From Candidatus Lithacetigena glycinireducens (lineage in GTDB: Bacteria; Coprothermobacterota; HKB111): a stretch of DNA of 5,708 nt. The notes beneath the pieces were generated by a model. The model was not told the DNA's origin. It saw nothing but the letters and a program-made list of their open reading frames with translations, and did no database searches. The position numbers were made by a program, and so were the translations under genes. Every line of letters begins with the position of its first letter. Position 1 is the stretch's first letter. The stretch is from positions 1 through 5,708 of the forward strand of contig QLUP01000066.1 in NCBI GenBank assembly GCA_018725485.1, read 5' to 3'. Of the stretch, positions 1 to 5,473 are shown one piece after another.

Positions 1-91
1 GAATCCTGCCTCTCTCTTTCTTCCGAGCCTTCTGATATCTCTGAGCCACTTCTCTGGCTACACTCTTCTTAATCTGCATGGTTAACCCCAT
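1..91 (-). CDS. Probable transposase/integrase, N-terminal fragment (runs off left edge)
   Basis: Reading the minus strand from ATG at 91 gives 30 codons before the window edge. The peptide begins MGLTMQIKKSVAREVAQRY and continues with a Lys/Arg-rich stretch (QKARKKERGRI). I recognise this as the N-terminus of a family of DDE-type integrase/transposase proteins, in which a basic helix of the form KKEKGRILDEF leads into a helix-turn-helix; the match is from memory. The start at 91 is supported by an AAGGAG on the minus strand (plus positions 105 to 100), 8 nt upstream; an in-frame ATG at 79 is less well placed. A minus-strand TATACA (150 to 145) could be a -10 box, but its -35 partner is poor. 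The catalytic domain lies outside the window, so neither activity nor integrity can be judged. The gene diverges from the liv operon and no terminal inverted repeat is recognisable. Confidence 0.6.
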   Translation of the reverse strand, partial: MGLTMQIKKSVAREVAQRYQKARKKERGRI

Positions 92-212
92 GGGTTTGTC
101 TCCTTCTAAGCTTTATTCTTATCTGGAAACAGGATACTACATTTTGTATAGATTTTCTCATGAAGCAATGAATCAGTTTCATAAAGATTTTTGATGAGGC
201 AATTCGAACCCC

Positions 213-241
213 TTGACAAATTCTTTGGTATAATTCAAAAT
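213..241 (+). promoter_or_regulatory. Likely liv operon promoter (extended -10)
   Basis: A perfect TATAAT lies at 229-234, preceded by TG at 226-227, giving an extended -10 of the form TGnTATAAT. A perfect TTGACA lies at 213-218, but only 10 bp separate it from that TATAAT, far from the usual 17. Exactly 17 bp downstream of the TTGACA is CAAAAT (236-241, 4 of 6 matches to the -10 consensus). Either the extended -10 works without a -35, or two overlapping promoters share the site. Initiation near 241 would give a leader of about 85 nt before the livK TTG. The rest of the 92-325 interval shows only weak signals: an imperfect direct repeat of ATGAAGCA (160-175) and the palindrome TTCGAA (203-208) just upstream of the TTGACA. 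Confidence 0.55.
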
Positions 242-310
242 ATAAATAAGAATCCAAAAAATGGAGGCGAAGTAGCTTAGAGTTGCTTGAGCAGCAAAGT
301 AAATTTTAAT

Positions 311-318
311 AAAGGAGG
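311..318 (+). promoter_or_regulatory. livK ribosome binding site that fixes the TTG start
   Basis: The sequence AAAGGAGG is a near-perfect Shine-Dalgarno. The spacing from GGAGG (314-318) to the TTG at 326 is 7 nt, which is ideal. The earlier in-frame TTG at 287 has no comparable site, and the protein it would add (13 residues) contains the Shine-Dalgarno itself as coding sequence. Confidence 0.85.
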
Positions 319-325
319 AATAAAG

Positions 326-1588
326 TTGCAAAAGTTAACAATTTATTTTGTCGTTGCTTTAGTTATTGGAGGACTTATAGGTTATGGAATAGCTGGTATG
401 AGGCCCGCTCCAGAGCCAAAACCTCCTTATGAAATCAGAACCATTGGCGCCCTACTTCCCCTTACCGGTGCATTAGCAACCTGGGGGGAGAATAGTAAAG
501 AAACAGCATTATTAGCTGTTAGAGATGTTAATTACTACCTGGAGAGGGAGGGACGTCCCTGGAGATTAAAACTGGAGATAGAAGACACTGCCACTCATGG
601 TCCTACCGCCTTGGAGAAAATGACTACCTGGTTTGGTGCAGGAGTAAAGTTTTTTGTCGGTCCCATGTCAAGTGGAGAGTGCAAGGAAGTGCTTACTTAC
701 GCTGATGCTAATAAGATATTGTATGTTTCTCCCTCTTCAACCTCCCCTGCTTTATCCATTCCTGGGGACTGGTTGTTCAGATTCTGTCCAGATGATTTAA
801 TTCAAGGCCCGGGAATAGCACGGCTGATGTGGGATGCTGGTGTTAGACATGTCGTATTTACCTGGAGAGGAGATACCTGGGGTGATGGTTTACAAAAAGC
901 TACCAGTGCGGCCTTCGGAAAGTTAGGAGGCAAAGAATACGAGAAGGTCCTAAGGTATGACCCAGGATTGGAGGACTTCCCCAAAGAGGCTGCATTATTA
1001 AATGATTATGTTAAGGCTTTAGTTGACCGAGGCGTGCCAAAGGAACAGATCGGAATTTGTGCTATAGCTTTTGAAGAGATAGCTCCTTACATGGAAGACG
1101 CTTCTATGTATGCGCTACTTAAGGAGATTAAGTGGTTTGGAAGTGATGGCTCCGCTTTATCAGAAGCCCTGAAGAAACATCCTGTCGGCGCTCCCTTTGC
1201 TGCTTCTACGAAGTATAATAACACTAAATTTGCTATTGGAGTTTCCAAGTACTCCCTTTTCGATTATGTTAGAGGGTATGTTTACGAGGTGCTAGAGAGA
1301 GAAACGGATATATATTCCTACAGTACTTATGACGTAATCTGGGCTTTAGCACTAGCCATAGATGAGGTGGGTTACGATACTGAGAAGGTCAAGGCGATTC
1401 TCCCCCGCGTAACTGATGAGCGGACGAAACTCTATGGAGCCAGTGGTCATGTAATACTTAATGAGAATGGTGATAGAGCCTCTGCTGATTATGACCTGTG
1501 GTTGATAAATGAAAAACTTGAATGGGAGAAGGTTGGAGTATGGCGCGCTGCTACTGATACTATTGAGTGGATCAGGAAAGTTTACTAA
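326..1588 (+). CDS. livK: ABC transporter substrate-binding protein, branched-chain amino acid type (LivK family)
   Basis: This is the extracytoplasmic ligand-capture subunit of the importer encoded downstream, and it belongs to the periplasmic-binding-protein type 1 fold (Peripla_BP_6). With the TTG start at 326 it is 420 residues, a usual length for the family. Residues 4-24 are a hydrophobic signal or anchor (ending LVIGGLIGYGIAG), followed by a Pro-rich linker (RPAPEPKPP, 26-34). The mature domain opens with IGALLPLTGALATWGE (40-55), the typical first strand and ligand loop. GPMSSGE (112-118) and SPSSTSPA (135-142) match the conserved ligand-contacting loops. No cysteine follows the hydrophobic segment, so it is not an evident lipoprotein; it is either cleaved near A23/G24 or held by an uncleaved helix. 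It is the first gene of the operon, separated from livG by a strong stem-loop. The exact ligand is not readable: branched-chain amino acids are the family default, with other amino acids, amides or urea possible. Confidence 0.9.
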   Translation: MQKLTIYFVVALVIGGLIGYGIAGMRPAPEPKPPYEIRTIGALLPLTGALATWGENSKETALLAVRDVNYYLEREGRPWRLKLEIEDTATHGPTALEKMTTWFGAGVKFFVGPMSSGECKEVLTYADANKILYVSPSSTSPALSIPGDWLFRFCPDDLIQGPGIARLMWDAGVRHVVFTWRGDTWGDGLQKATSAAFGKLGGKEYEKVLRYDPGLEDFPKEAALLNDYVKALVDRGVPKEQIGICAIAFEEIAPYMEDASMYALLKEIKWFGSDGSALSEALKKHPVGAPFAASTKYNNTKFAIGVSKYSLFDYVRGYVYEVLERETDIYSYSTYDVIWALALAIDEVGYDTEKVKAILPRVTDERTKLYGASGHVILNENGDRASADYDLWLINEKLEWEKVGVWRAATDTIEWIRKVY

Positions 1589-1634
1589 CTAATGGTTAGT
1601 AAAAGAAGGGGCAGGACTCTTCCTGCCCCTTCTT
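1584..1634 (+). terminator. Tandem stem-loops between livK and livG (attenuator or mRNA 3'-end stabiliser)
   Basis: The main hairpin has a perfect 14-bp stem (1603-1616 paired with 1621-1634) around a CTCT loop, with a G+C-rich core (GGGGCAGGA). Just upstream, ACTAAC (1584-1589) and GTTAGT (1595-1600) form a 6-bp stem overlapping the livK stop codon. On the plus strand the large stem is followed by ATAATAAAG, not a U-run, so efficient intrinsic termination is unlikely. On the minus strand a T-rich tract (TTCTTTTAC) follows, but no minus-strand gene needs it. The position, between the binding-protein gene and the membrane and ATPase genes, fits partial termination or protection of the livK mRNA 3' end, which would raise livK output relative to livGFHM. 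Confidence 0.7.
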
Positions 1635-1661
1635 ATAATAAAGAAAGATGAGGATAGAGGT

Positions 1662-2411
1662 ATGAAGGATTTACTTTTAACTAATAATTTGACTAAAGCT
1701 TTCGGTGGTTTGGTTGCAGTTAACGAAGTCAGTTTAACAATAAGGGAGAATACTTTCACCTTACTTATAGGACCTAACGGATGTGGTAAAACTACCCTTC
1801 TTAATGTTTGTACCGGTGTTCTTAGGCCAGATGGAGGAGAAGTAAAATTAGAAGGCAAAGATATAACCGGTTGGTCCCCTGAGAGTATATATGAACTTGG
1901 TTTTGTCAGGACCTTCCAGATACCAATGCCCTTTTTATCCTTAACCGTGCTTGACAATGTCTTATCTGCTATGAGAAATCCTGGGGAATCCCCTCTCAAG
2001 GCCATAGCTAAGAGAACCTGGGTTAAAGAAGAGGAGAAAAATGTTGAGAGGGCTTTAGAAATTCTCTGGAGGGTGGGTCTGAGTAGGGAATGGGATAAGC
2101 CAGCTTATTCTCTGGGTGGAGCTCAGTTAAAAATGCTTGAAATATCAAGAAGTTTGGCTTCTGGGGCAAAACTTGTAGCTCTGGACGAGCCTATTGGAGG
2201 GGTTGACCCAATTTATGCCGATGAGATTCTCACTTACATTACAAGTCTTAAAAGTTATGGGTTAACCTTCTTGGTGATAGAACACAGGATAGACATCGCT
2301 GCTCCTTACGCCGATTATGCCTATGCTATGGACAGAGGTTCGGTGATATCCCAGGGTAAACCTCAGGATGTTCTAAACGATCCTAAAGTCGTAGAAGTCT
2401 ATTTAGGTTAG
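1662..2411 (+). CDS. livG: Branched-chain amino acid ABC transporter ATP-binding protein LivG
   Basis: This is one of the two cytoplasmic ATPases that power the importer, 249 residues and close to the family length. Motifs in order: Walker A GPNGCGKT (37-44; Cys in place of the usual Ala), Q-loop RTFQ (83-86), signature region, Walker B KLVALDEP with catalytic E176, D-loop GGVDP (179-183) and H-loop H208 in VIEHR. The RTFQ Q-loop, the long helical insert with W120 and the C-terminus ending VVEVYLG are LivG-like. The signature is unusual: LGGAQ (151-155) replaces the LSGGQ pattern, so the serine that normally contacts the ATP gamma-phosphate is Gly and the second Gly is Ala. The ATG is supported by GAGG at 1650-1653, 8 nt upstream. 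The gene follows the livK hairpin and lies 8 nt before livF. It is intact, with no frameshift. Confidence 0.92.
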   Translation: MKDLLLTNNLTKAFGGLVAVNEVSLTIRENTFTLLIGPNGCGKTTLLNVCTGVLRPDGGEVKLEGKDITGWSPESIYELGFVRTFQIPMPFLSLTVLDNVLSAMRNPGESPLKAIAKRTWVKEEEKNVERALEILWRVGLSREWDKPAYSLGGAQLKMLEISRSLASGAKLVALDEPIGGVDPIYADEILTYITSLKSYGLTFLVIEHRIDIAAPYADYAYAMDRGSVISQGKPQDVLNDPKVVEVYLG

Positions 2412-2419
2412 GAGGAGAT

Positions 2420-3136
2420 ATGCTAAACATTAAGAATCTTTACTCCGGTTACCTTAAACTTAAAATTTTGTTTGATATAAATCTGGAAGTTCCAACCAGG
2501 GAGATAACGGTAATAGTAGGGCCAAATGGGGCAGGGAAGACAGCTCTGCTGAATAGCATAATGGGAATTGCAACTGTTTTTGCAGGGGAGATAACTCTGG
2601 ATGGAATTCAGCTAAAAAACGCCCCTCCCTATAAAGTAGCTCAGTTGGGCATATCTTATGTACCTCAAATGGAGAATGTCTTTGCTGAACTAACCCTGAG
2701 AGAAAATCTCATGATGGCCGGATATATGTTAAACAGAGAAGAGTTAAAAAACAAGACAGATCAGGTTCTGGACATGTTTCCTATTCTCAAAGGTTTCATT
2801 CACCGGAAGGCTGGAACTTTAAGTGGTGGGGAAAGAAGAATGTTAGCTATTGCCATGGGGCTGATGAGAAAACCGAAAGTAATGCTCTTAGATGAGTTGA
2901 GCACTGATTTAGCACCCCTTATAACCAAAAGGGTTATGGAGGGCATAGCCAGGCTTAGAGATGAATTAGGCATAACTATTCTCTTAGTTGAACAGATGGC
3001 CAAACGTGCCTTAGAGATAGGAGACAAAGCATATCTGCTTGTAAGTGGAGAAATAAAATATAGCGGAAGGGCTAGTGATTTGCTTCATCATCCAGAGTTG
3101 TCCAAGCTGTATTTGGGTGTAAAGGAGGTGGAATAA
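2420..3136 (+). CDS. livF: Branched-chain amino acid ABC transporter ATP-binding protein LivF
   Basis: This is the second ATPase of the importer, 238 residues, expected to pair with LivG. Motifs in order: Walker A GPNGAGKT (34-41), Q-loop YVPQ (80-83), canonical signature LSGGE (134-138) followed by RRMLAIA, Walker B KVMLLDE (153-159) with catalytic E159, and LLVEQ in place of a classical H-loop. That Gln where other ABC ATPases have His is typical of LivF and separates it from LivG. The segment after Walker B reads DELSTDLAP, where the family usually has DEPSLGLAP; loss of the near-invariant Pro (now L160) and Gly (now D163) is odd. The ATG follows AGGAGG (2410-2415), which overlaps the livG stop. 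The end of the gene (codons for KEV) doubles as the Shine-Dalgarno of livH, one nucleotide further on. Confidence 0.92.
   Translation: MLNIKNLYSGYLKLKILFDINLEVPTREITVIVGPNGAGKTALLNSIMGIATVFAGEITLDGIQLKNAPPYKVAQLGISYVPQMENVFAELTLRENLMMAGYMLNREELKNKTDQVLDMFPILKGFIHRKAGTLSGGERRMLAIAMGLMRKPKVMLLDELSTDLAPLITKRVMEGIARLRDELGITILLVEQMAKRALEIGDKAYLLVSGEIKYSGRASDLLHHPELSKLYLGVKEVE
3121..3130 (+). promoter_or_regulatory. livH ribosome binding site embedded in the end of livF
   Basis: AAAGGAGGTG is an almost complete complement of the 16S rRNA 3' end. From GGAGG (3124-3128) to the livH ATG at 3138 is 9 nt. It encodes LivF residues Lys-Glu-Val just before the livF stop, so the two genes are physically coupled and livH is expected to be well translated. 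Confidence 0.8.
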
Positions 3137-3137
3137 A

Positions 3138-4079
3138 ATGTTCCCACCATGGTTGGCAGGTGGATTAGTTTATGCCAGTGCCCTGTCTTTGACCGCTGGA
3201 GGTATAACCTTACTTTATATAACCACCAGAACCTTCAATTTTGCCCATGCTAGTATGGCTACCTTTGGCTTTTATATAACTTATATTTTCTACTCTTTTC
3301 GCGGTGGGAATCTCTATCAATATCTTCCCTTATCTTTCCTTTTTGGTTCTTTATTAGGGATCATATGCTATATTGGTTTAAATAGACCTCTTTTGAAAAG
3401 GCAAGCCTCTACAATAACTTTGATGATGTCCACCCTGGGGTATGATCTAATACTTCTCTCCATTATCCAGATGCTTTGTGACTACCTGTCTTATACCTTT
3501 AAGCTGTACCCCAGAAGGGTGACTATGAGCGCTTTTGATTTCGAAATGTTTGGAACCAGCGCTGCATCTATAATCACCCCCCTAATAGCTATAACCATAC
3601 TAACCCTCCTACATCTGTTTTTAACCAGGACCAAGTTTGGTATATCTATGAGGGCAAGCATAGAAAATCCTATCCTGGCTAGTGCTTCAGGTATAAATTC
3701 TGACAAAGTATACCTGATGTCATGGGTAATTGGGGGAGGTATGGCTGCCTTAGGAGGAGCAGTTATGTCCCTGACTATGACTGGAACTCCCGTTATGGGT
3801 ATGACAGTTATTCCTTACATGTTTGCTGGTGCTATATTGGGAGGACTGGAAAATATTTATGGCGGAATTTTAGGCGGATTTATTGTTGGCTTAGCCGAAT
3901 ATGTTGGGATTTACTACCTTGCTGTTAAGGTTGGTCCCTGGATATTGGGTTATAGGATGGCCTTACCTTTATTGATAATGGCTATAACCTTACTCTTGTT
4001 TCCCCGGGGTCTGGCAGGGATTCAGTGGTCTTATTTGTTAGAAAGCATTAAAAGGGCAAGGAAAGGAGCAAAATCATGA
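3138..4079 (+). CDS. livH: Branched-chain amino acid ABC transporter permease LivH
   Basis: This is one of the two inner-membrane permease subunits forming the translocation path, 313 residues, with about eight hydrophobic segments by eye and a basic C-terminus (KRARKGAKS). Family landmarks are the N-terminal TRTFNFAHASM (30-40; the Asn-Phe-Ala-His motif is characteristic of LivH), the cytoplasmic coupling-loop region from RTKFG (164-168) through RASIENP (172-178) to GIN (185-187), and the Gly-rich GAILGG...IYGGILGG repeat (231-247). The loop RxxxENPxLAxxxGIN is where LivG or LivF is expected to dock. The start is fixed by the strong Shine-Dalgarno inside livF. Its last codons overlap the livM start as ATGA, indicating translational coupling and equimolar production with LivM. 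Intact; nothing unusual in length. Confidence 0.92.
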   Translation: MFPPWLAGGLVYASALSLTAGGITLLYITTRTFNFAHASMATFGFYITYIFYSFRGGNLYQYLPLSFLFGSLLGIICYIGLNRPLLKRQASTITLMMSTLGYDLILLSIIQMLCDYLSYTFKLYPRRVTMSAFDFEMFGTSAASIITPLIAITILTLLHLFLTRTKFGISMRASIENPILASASGINSDKVYLMSWVIGGGMAALGGAVMSLTMTGTPVMGMTVIPYMFAGAILGGLENIYGGILGGFIVGLAEYVGIYYLAVKVGPWILGYRMALPLLIMAITLLLFPRGLAGIQWSYLLESIKRARKGAKS

Positions 4080-5254
4080 GAAATATAGGTGATGTTTTAA
4101 AGCAAAATCTGATGAAAAGAGAAGTTATTATCTCTCTGGTAATGCTTCTGGTTTTAACTTATCTGGCTATCTCACTTGGATTTCCGATTATATTTAGCAC
4201 CCTTATACTTTTCTTCATCTTCTCCATAGTCACTTTGAGCTTGAATCTGGAAGTTGGTCATACTGGCATTTCCCAATTTGGGCGGGTAATTGCTGTTATA
4301 GCTGGAGCCTTTGTTGTGGGTGCTATTCCAGGCAGGATATTAGCCTTCTTGTATGGGCTTCCTTTCGGGTTGGAATACGCAGACGATGCTGTGAATTACA
4401 AAGTTGTTCCCTTAATCCATAAAATTTTAGAGAAGGATATTGCCTTAGCTTTAGGATTTCTCTTATTTTGCTTAGTTTTAGCCGGTCTTAGTGGAGCTTT
4501 AATAGGATGGTTGACTTCAAGGCCGGCTATAAGATTGAGGGAAGCCTACTTAGGGATCTCACTTCTTGCCTTTGGAGACTTTTTCATGTGGGTCGGACAT
4601 AACTGGGAGCCCTTGGTAGGAGGGACAACTGCAGTGTTTATACCTGATCCTTTCCGAATAGTATGGGGTTACAGGATGCAAGCGGTAGCCTTTACCCTCC
4701 TGGCTATATTAGTGTTGGTATATTTGTTTATAGAGAGAATTACAAAATCTCCCTTCGGGAGAACTTTAAAGATGTTGAGAGATTCTCCTTTAGTATCGAG
4801 AGTCTACGGCAAAGACATAGTAAAGATAAGGACTCAAAGCTTAGTTATAGGTTCAGCCATTGCAGCTATAGGTGGAGCCCTATATGTGATTTATACCGGC
4901 ACCTGTACCGCCATTGGTTTTACTCGTTTGACCTGGACTTTTTGGCCCTGGGCTTACATGATGCTGGGTGGTGTTGGAAGTAACATTGGTATGGTTTTAG
5001 GAGTTTTAGTTTTAACCGTGTCTAGAACTCTGATAATCCTCTACAGAAAGTCACTATTTGGTTTCCTCCTTCTCTGGGGGATCGACCCCATCTGGTTGGA
5101 GTTTACCTTATTAGGTTTAGTTATAATATTTATAATCCTGTTTATGCCTTATGGACTTGTTCCAGAAAAGTCTGAAACTGTACTACCTTCAGGGAGGATA
5201 AAAGCTATACTGGAATCGGTAAGAAAACAATCTTCACAAACTCCAGAAAATTGA
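4076..5254 (+). CDS. livM: Branched-chain amino acid ABC transporter permease LivM
   Basis: This is the second permease subunit, partner of LivH, 392 residues and longer than the roughly 320-350 usual for LivM. After a first helix pair comes the LivM core motif as GHTGISQFGR (61-70), where family members usually have a GxxGxxSLGH-like pattern, so His is replaced by Arg. Residues about 83-120 form a hydrophilic insertion (GRILAFLY...YADDAV...KILEKD) between helices. The cytoplasmic loop LRDSPLVSRVYGKDI (234-248) is the expected ATPase-docking segment, and the last helix ends in FMPYGLVP (356-363). The start ATG overlaps the livH stop, with AAAGGAG (4062-4068) 7 nt upstream. The 29-residue polar tail runs into the livF remnant, and the TGA stop lies at the edge of that remnant out of its frame. 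The native C-terminus may therefore have been lost or changed, though the membrane domain is complete. Confidence 0.9.
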   Translation: MRNIGDVLKQNLMKREVIISLVMLLVLTYLAISLGFPIIFSTLILFFIFSIVTLSLNLEVGHTGISQFGRVIAVIAGAFVVGAIPGRILAFLYGLPFGLEYADDAVNYKVVPLIHKILEKDIALALGFLLFCLVLAGLSGALIGWLTSRPAIRLREAYLGISLLAFGDFFMWVGHNWEPLVGGTTAVFIPDPFRIVWGYRMQAVAFTLLAILVLVYLFIERITKSPFGRTLKMLRDSPLVSRVYGKDIVKIRTQSLVIGSAIAAIGGALYVIYTGTCTAIGFTRLTWTFWPWAYMMLGGVGSNIGMVLGVLVLTVSRTLIILYRKSLFGFLLLWGIDPIWLEFTLLGLVIIFIILFMPYGLVPEKSETVLPSGRIKAILESVRKQSSQTPEN

Positions 5255-5451
5255 TTGAAGAGCTCTTTGAGGTTATTAAAAAAATAAACGAGATGGGAAC
5301 AACCATCCTTTTGGTTGAGCAAAATGCCCGCCTGGCTCTGGGGTATGCATATTATGAGTACCTGTTAGAAGGTGGCAACATAGTTACCGAAGGCACCTGC
5401 AAAAGTTTGATCGAGGACCCGAGGGTCAAGGAGGCATATTTAGGGGGTTAA
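5246..5451 (+). pseudogene. C-terminal remnant of a second LivF-type ATPase
   Basis: From about 5246 a new frame encodes a LivF tail: RKLIEELFEVIKKINEMG, then TTILLVEQN, then EYLLEGGNIVTEG and DPRVKEAYLGG, ending at TAA (5449-5451). It matches the last 65 or so residues of LivF, including the family-typical LVEQN. Walker A, Q-loop, signature and Walker B are all absent. Upstream codons in the same frame remain open but read as non-LivF sequence because they are livM in another frame. A TTG at 5251 overlaps the livM TGA as TTGA, so translational reinitiation is conceivable, but there is no Shine-Dalgarno and the product could not bind or hydrolyse ATP. It differs widely from the livF at 2420-3136 (LVEQN against LVEQM, little DNA identity), so it is not a recent duplicate. 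A deletion of the 5' two-thirds of a downstream livF is the simplest reading. Confidence 0.82.
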
Positions 5452-5473
5452 AAACCTGCAATTCTTGATGGAT

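Noticed and set aside
195-215. tRNA-like T-arm (GGTTCGAAT on the minus strand)
   Set aside because: The arm stem has a mismatch and no acceptor stem, D-arm or anticodon arm can be built around it, so it is neither a tRNA nor a supported attachment site.
69-257. 62-codon minus-strand open frame across the intergenic region
   Set aside because: It overlaps the better supported transposase start in another frame, covers the predicted liv promoter, has no recognisable protein features and no ribosome binding site.
261-275. Four-codon upstream ORF (ATG GAG GCG AAG TAG) in the livK leader
   Set aside because: No Shine-Dalgarno precedes it and it lacks runs of a regulatory amino acid codon, so there is no support for a leader peptide.
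283-297. Small hairpin TTGCT/AGCAA in the livK leader
   Set aside because: Only 5 bp with a 5-nt loop, no U-tract and no alternative pairing with the ribosome binding site; likely chance.
1634-1639. TATAAT between the large hairpin and livG, a possible internal promoter for livGFHM
   Set aside because: The hexamer is perfect but the -35 position (1611-1616, GCAGGA) does not match and there is no TG extension; it also overlaps the hairpin arm. Left as chance in A+T-rich sequence.
1589-2005. 138-codon minus-strand open frame opposite livG
   Set aside because: It lies antisense to conserved LivG motifs, shows no recognisable domain and is a shadow of the real gene.
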